Positions 36,864 to 39,663 of a DNA stretch of 39,663 nucleotides are shown here, piece by piece (position 1 is the stretch's first letter; every line of letters begins with the position of its first letter). The stretch spans positions 1-39,663 of the forward strand of contig CAKTYU010000013.1 in assembly GCA_934633985.1 (NCBI GenBank), given 5' to 3'. Source of the DNA: an uncultured Clostridia bacterium. Its GTDB lineage: Bacteria > Bacillota > Clostridia > Christensenellales > CAG-138. The notes beneath the pieces were generated by a model. The model ran no database searches. It had not been told where the DNA came from and was given only the letters and a program-made list of their open reading frames with translations. Position numbers and translations under genes: made by a program.

Positions 36864-37595
36864 ATGGAAAACCTGCACAAGGGCCACCGGGAAAGGCTCA
36901 GGCAAAGCTATATGCAAAACGGCCCGGAGGGTATGTACGAGCATCAGCTGTTGGAGCTTTTGCTCACCTATGCCATACCAAGGCAGGATACCAACCCCAT
37001 CGCCCACAGGCTGCTGGATAAAAGCGCCTTCGGGTCGCTTTACGAGGTGCTGAACGCCGCGCCCAAGGAGCTTATGTCCGTGGCGGGCATAGGGGAGAGC
37101 GCCGCCGTGCTGCTTTCGCTGGTGGGGGCAATGTGCAGGCGGGGCAGGCCGGGGGCCGGTGCGGGGGAAAAGAAAAAGCTCAACACGCCGGACGCCGCCA
37201 TGCGCTACTGCAAGGGGCTGCCCTTCAACGATACCAACGAGAGCATGTACATCGTCTGCCTCGATAAAAATTACAGGGTGCTGCACACACAGCTTCTCGG
37301 CACGGGTACCCCGGGCGAGGTGACGGTATACCCGCGGGCGGTGGTGGAATGTGCCGTGAGGTGCGGGGCGCAGAACATAATAATATGCCACAACCATCCG
37401 TCGGGAGACCTGCGCCCCTCGGCGGACGACTGCGAGACCACGGCGAGGATAATAAGCGCCGTCACACCCATAGGCATAGGCCTGAGCGACCATGTGATAG
37501 TGGGCGGCGAAAGCGCCTTCAGCATGTTCCGCGAGGCCGACCTTAACGTAAAGGCAGAAGAATCTACCGCCCGGGCGGCGGAGGGAAAGGAATAG
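36864..37595 (+). CDS. radC: RadC family JAB/MPN-domain protein
   Basis: A 243-residue RadC-family protein, once called a DNA repair protein although that role has been doubted. An N-terminal helix-hairpin-helix-like part (about 1-100: GHRERLRQSYMQNGPEGMYEHQLLELLLTYAIPRQD, then LMSVAGIGESAAVLL) is followed by the MPN/JAB metalloprotease-fold domain. The zinc-binding motif HNHPSGDLRPSADD is intact. ATG follows AAGGAG by about 7 nt. It is 6 bp from the phosphohexomutase gene and likely co-transcribed. Confidence 0.94.
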   Translation: MENLHKGHRERLRQSYMQNGPEGMYEHQLLELLLTYAIPRQDTNPIAHRLLDKSAFGSLYEVLNAAPKELMSVAGIGESAAVLLSLVGAMCRRGRPGAGAGEKKKLNTPDAAMRYCKGLPFNDTNESMYIVCLDKNYRVLHTQLLGTGTPGEVTVYPRAVVECAVRCGAQNIIICHNHPSGDLRPSADDCETTARIISAVTPIGIGLSDHVIVGGESAFSMFREADLNVKAEESTARAAEGKE

Positions 37596-37601
37596 GTTTT
37601 T

Positions 37602-39332
37602 ATGGATTACAGGGAGAACTATAAGCTCTGGCTCGAGGAAAAGAGCCTCGACCCGAAGCTCCGCGCCGAGCTTGAGGCCATAGCGGACGACCCCAGGGAG
37701 CAGGAGGAGAGGTTTTACACGGAGCTGGAATTCGGCACGGCGGGCCTTCGGGGGATAATAGGCGCGGGCACCAACCGCATGAACATTTACGTCGTAAGGC
37801 GCGCCACACAGGGCCTTGCGGACTACCTTAAGACCTTCCCCGGCGGGCCGGAGAGGGGGGTGGCGATAGCTTATGATTCAAGGCACATGTCCGATGTATT
37901 CGCCAGGGAGACGGCGCTGGTGCTCGCCCAAAACGGCATAAAGGCGTACCTTTACAGCACGCTGCACTCCGTGCCGCAGCTTTCCTTTACCGTGCTGCAC
38001 CTGGGCTGCATGGCCGGGGTGGTGATAACCGCCAGCCACAACCCGCCGGAGTACAACGGCTACAAGGTATACTGGCAGCACGGCGGGCAGGCCGGGCCGG
38101 AGCAGGCCTCGGAGATATTGGGATATATCCGCAAGGCGGATTACTTTAAGGTAAAGCCCATGGAGGAAGGGGCGGCGCTGGAAAGCGGCCTTCTCAACAT
38201 GATAGGCGAGGATGTGGACGAGGCCTACTATACGGATACCATGTCGCTGTGCCTCGACCCGGAGCTGACGGAGCGGAACGGCGCCGATACGAGGATAGTC
38301 TACACACCCCTCCACGGCTCCGGCAACGTGCCGGTGCGGGAGATACTCAGGCGCATCGGCATTAAAAATATATCGGTGGTAAAGGAGCAGGAGGAGCCGG
38401 ACGGCAGCTTCCCGACGGTGAAGGCCCCCAATCCCGAGGATCCCAACGCCTTCACGCTGGCCTTTGACCTGGCTAATAAGACGGGGGCGGACCTCATACT
38501 CGCCACCGACCCGGATTCCGACAGGCTGGGCGTTGCCGTGCGCCGGCGGGACGGCAGGTTCCAGGTGCTTACAGGCAACCAGATAGGCAGCATACTGATA
38601 CATTATATACTTTCTACCCGCAATGAATATGGGACTCTGCCCGGAAACGGCCTCGTGGTGCGGTCGATTGTCAGCACCCGCATGGCGGACGCGATATGCG
38701 CCCATTACGGCGTCGAGCTCCGGGAGGTGCTGACGGGCTTCAGGTTCATATCGGAGCAGATAGCAGAGAGCCTCGAAACAAAGGAGCATACCTTCCTTTT
38801 CGGCTTTGAGGAGAGCTACGGCTTCCTCTCCGGCTGCTTCTCGCGGGATAAGGACGCAATATGCGCGGCCATGCTGCTTGCAGAGGCTGCGACGGTGTAC
38901 GAGCTTCGGGGCGAGAGCCTTTACGATGTGCTTCAGGAGATATATGAAAAATACGGCTTCTACGGCGAGGCGGTGAAGTCCTATACCCTAAAGGGCAAGG
39001 AGGGCCTTGAAAAGATCGCGGGCGCGATGCGGGCGCTCAGGGCGGATAAAATAGCCCAGTTCGGCGGGGTAAGGGTAGTGAAGTCCGAGGACATACAGAC
39101 CGGAACTATAACATATCCCGATGGCCGGGAGGAGAAGTGCCCATTGCCAAAGTCCAATGTACTGCGCTATTTCACCGAAGGGGACGGCTGGCTCTGCGTA
39201 CGCCCCTCCGGCACCGAGCCCAAGCTGAAGCTCTATATCGGCGCGAAGGGCGGCAGCGCGGAGGAGCTCAAGGCGGGGCTGGACAGGCTGATGGCGGCGG
39301 CGGACGGAATGATTTCCGAGCTGCTGAAATAA
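37602..39332 (+). CDS. pgcA: Phospho-sugar mutase (phosphoglucomutase / PgcA type)
   Basis: Alpha-D-phosphohexomutase that interconverts hexose 1- and 6-phosphates, supplying sugar nucleotides for wall and polysaccharide synthesis. The 576 residues match PgcA/PGM2-type enzymes. Motifs are GTAGLRGIIGAGTNRMN near residue 45, the phosphoserine loop VITASHNPPEYNGYK, the metal-binding loop DPDSDRLG, the sugar-binding FGFEESYGFLSG and the C-terminal phosphate loop RPSGTEPKLK. The ribosome binding site AAAGGA lies in the radC end. Two hairpins follow the stop (39348-39416). The gene symbol reflects the family; exact sugar specificity is not proven. Confidence 0.95.
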   Translation: MDYRENYKLWLEEKSLDPKLRAELEAIADDPREQEERFYTELEFGTAGLRGIIGAGTNRMNIYVVRRATQGLADYLKTFPGGPERGVAIAYDSRHMSDVFARETALVLAQNGIKAYLYSTLHSVPQLSFTVLHLGCMAGVVITASHNPPEYNGYKVYWQHGGQAGPEQASEILGYIRKADYFKVKPMEEGAALESGLLNMIGEDVDEAYYTDTMSLCLDPELTERNGADTRIVYTPLHGSGNVPVREILRRIGIKNISVVKEQEEPDGSFPTVKAPNPEDPNAFTLAFDLANKTGADLILATDPDSDRLGVAVRRRDGRFQVLTGNQIGSILIHYILSTRNEYGTLPGNGLVVRSIVSTRMADAICAHYGVELREVLTGFRFISEQIAESLETKEHTFLFGFEESYGFLSGCFSRDKDAICAAMLLAEAATVYELRGESLYDVLQEIYEKYGFYGEAVKSYTLKGKEGLEKIAGAMRALRADKIAQFGGVRVVKSEDIQTGTITYPDGREEKCPLPKSNVLRYFTEGDGWLCVRPSGTEPKLKLYIGAKGGSAEELKAGLDRLMAAADGMISELLK

Positions 39333-39347
39333 AAGCCATTCATTAAA

Positions 39348-39416
39348 GAAGCGGCGTTCAGCCGCTTCCTTATGCGGCTTAAAGCCCGATAAAACATAGA
39401 CTTTATCGGGCTTTAA
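39348..39416 (+). terminator. Tandem terminator hairpins after the phosphohexomutase gene
   Basis: The first stem is GAAGCGGC/GCCGCTTC (39348-39355 with 39361-39368). The second is a perfect 15-bp stem at 39379-39393 with 39402-39416 around an 8-nt loop, followed by AT-rich sequence. Together they insulate the strong promoter downstream. Confidence 0.85.
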
Positions 39417-39446
39417 AAATTTCTTTAAACTTTTTTGAAAAAAGCG

Positions 39447-39475
39447 TTGACAAAGGGGGAAAGGTTTGTTAAGAT
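39447..39475 (+). promoter_or_regulatory. Strong promoter, probably of an rRNA operon
   Basis: -35 TTGACA (39447-39452), 17-bp spacer, -10 TAAGAT (39470-39475). It stands just after two terminators and before an rRNA-type leader. Confidence 0.82.
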
Positions 39476-39663
39476 ATACAAGCTGTCGCGTGAGACGAAC
39501 GCAGCGGGGCGGCACACGCACCTTGAAAACTATATAGTGCAAGAGACGAAGAAACGCGATTTTTTTGAAAGCGACCGAGCGATAGGAGATATCGCGAGGT
39601 CAAGAGATGAGAGATCATCGAGGCCAGAATAAGTAAGACAAATGAGGTCACGGAAGTGACATC
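39476..39663 (+). ncRNA. rRNA-operon leader or spacer-like RNA (partial)
   Basis: No protein gene is convincing here. Blocks such as CCTTGAAAACTATATAG and GTAAGACAAATGAGGTCA are of the kind found before rRNA genes in Clostridia, either ahead of 16S or in the 16S-23S spacer. The sequence runs off the window, so the rRNA itself is not seen. The next few hundred bases would show whether 16S or 23S follows. Confidence 0.7.

Noticed and set aside
39435..39632. 65-codon open frame in the leader region
   Set aside because: It starts before the strong promoter and crosses rRNA-leader-type sequence; no ribosome binding site and no recognisable protein.
1..39663. CRISPR array, restriction-modification or other defence island
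   Set aside because: No regularly spaced direct repeats and no Cas, methylase or toxin-antitoxin genes are seen; the DUF559 gene alone is not enough.

Overview
The window looks like a chromosomal segment of an anaerobic, endospore-forming member of the Clostridia (Firmicutes), probably a gut-type organism. The evidence is spmA/spmB, an oxygen-sensitive class III ribonucleotide reductase with its activase, a PyrR attenuator, a TPP riboswitch ending in an intrinsic terminator, Gram-positive Shine-Dalgarno sites and sigma-A-like promoters. The resident genes are GC-rich yet write isoleucine very often as ATA and arginine often as AGG. I cannot name the species.

Layout. The left edge (55-1611) is a large serine recombinase with clearly different codon use. 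It is the end of an integrative element whose body lies outside the window, and it abuts a repeat-rich junction (1511-1720). Then come an AEC-family transporter; a leftward thiT-spmA-spmB-comB block behind a TPP riboswitch; typA; pyrR and a uracil permease behind a PyrR attenuator; a DIP1984-family gene; and a rightward cluster of an iron-sulfur flavoprotein, mscS, DUF951 and a signal-peptidase-like protein lacking the usual lysine. A TIM-barrel gene is divergent from an AraC regulator. A DUF559 nuclease-like gene and a MITE-like repeat follow, then DUF695, a short alaS, a membrane-anchored solute-binding protein, a PepV-type dipeptidase and a YitT protein.

The centre (21.2-28.6 kb) is a leftward redox/zinc block: tlpA; zur-znuA-znuC-znuB; a C_GCAxxG_C_C protein; nrdG; and nrdD, which carries its own C-terminal glutaredoxin and sits behind two NrdR boxes. 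To its right are marR with a heterodimeric ABC exporter, a CofE-like ligase, an AT-rich patch with an orphan small gene, an NlpC/P60 hydrolase, xpt, radC and a phosphohexomutase. The window ends in a strong promoter and an rRNA-operon-type leader, so an rRNA gene probably starts just past the right edge.

Most of the window is well-understood housekeeping. The less ordinary points are the recombinase junction, the NrdD-glutaredoxin fusion with a structured leader, possible zinc control of nrdG, the lysine-less signal peptidase homologue, the apparently leaderless genes, the minimal AlaRS, the rearranged inverted repeats between xpt and radC, and two short repeat elements. I found no CRISPR array, no defence island and no clearly new multi-gene system.
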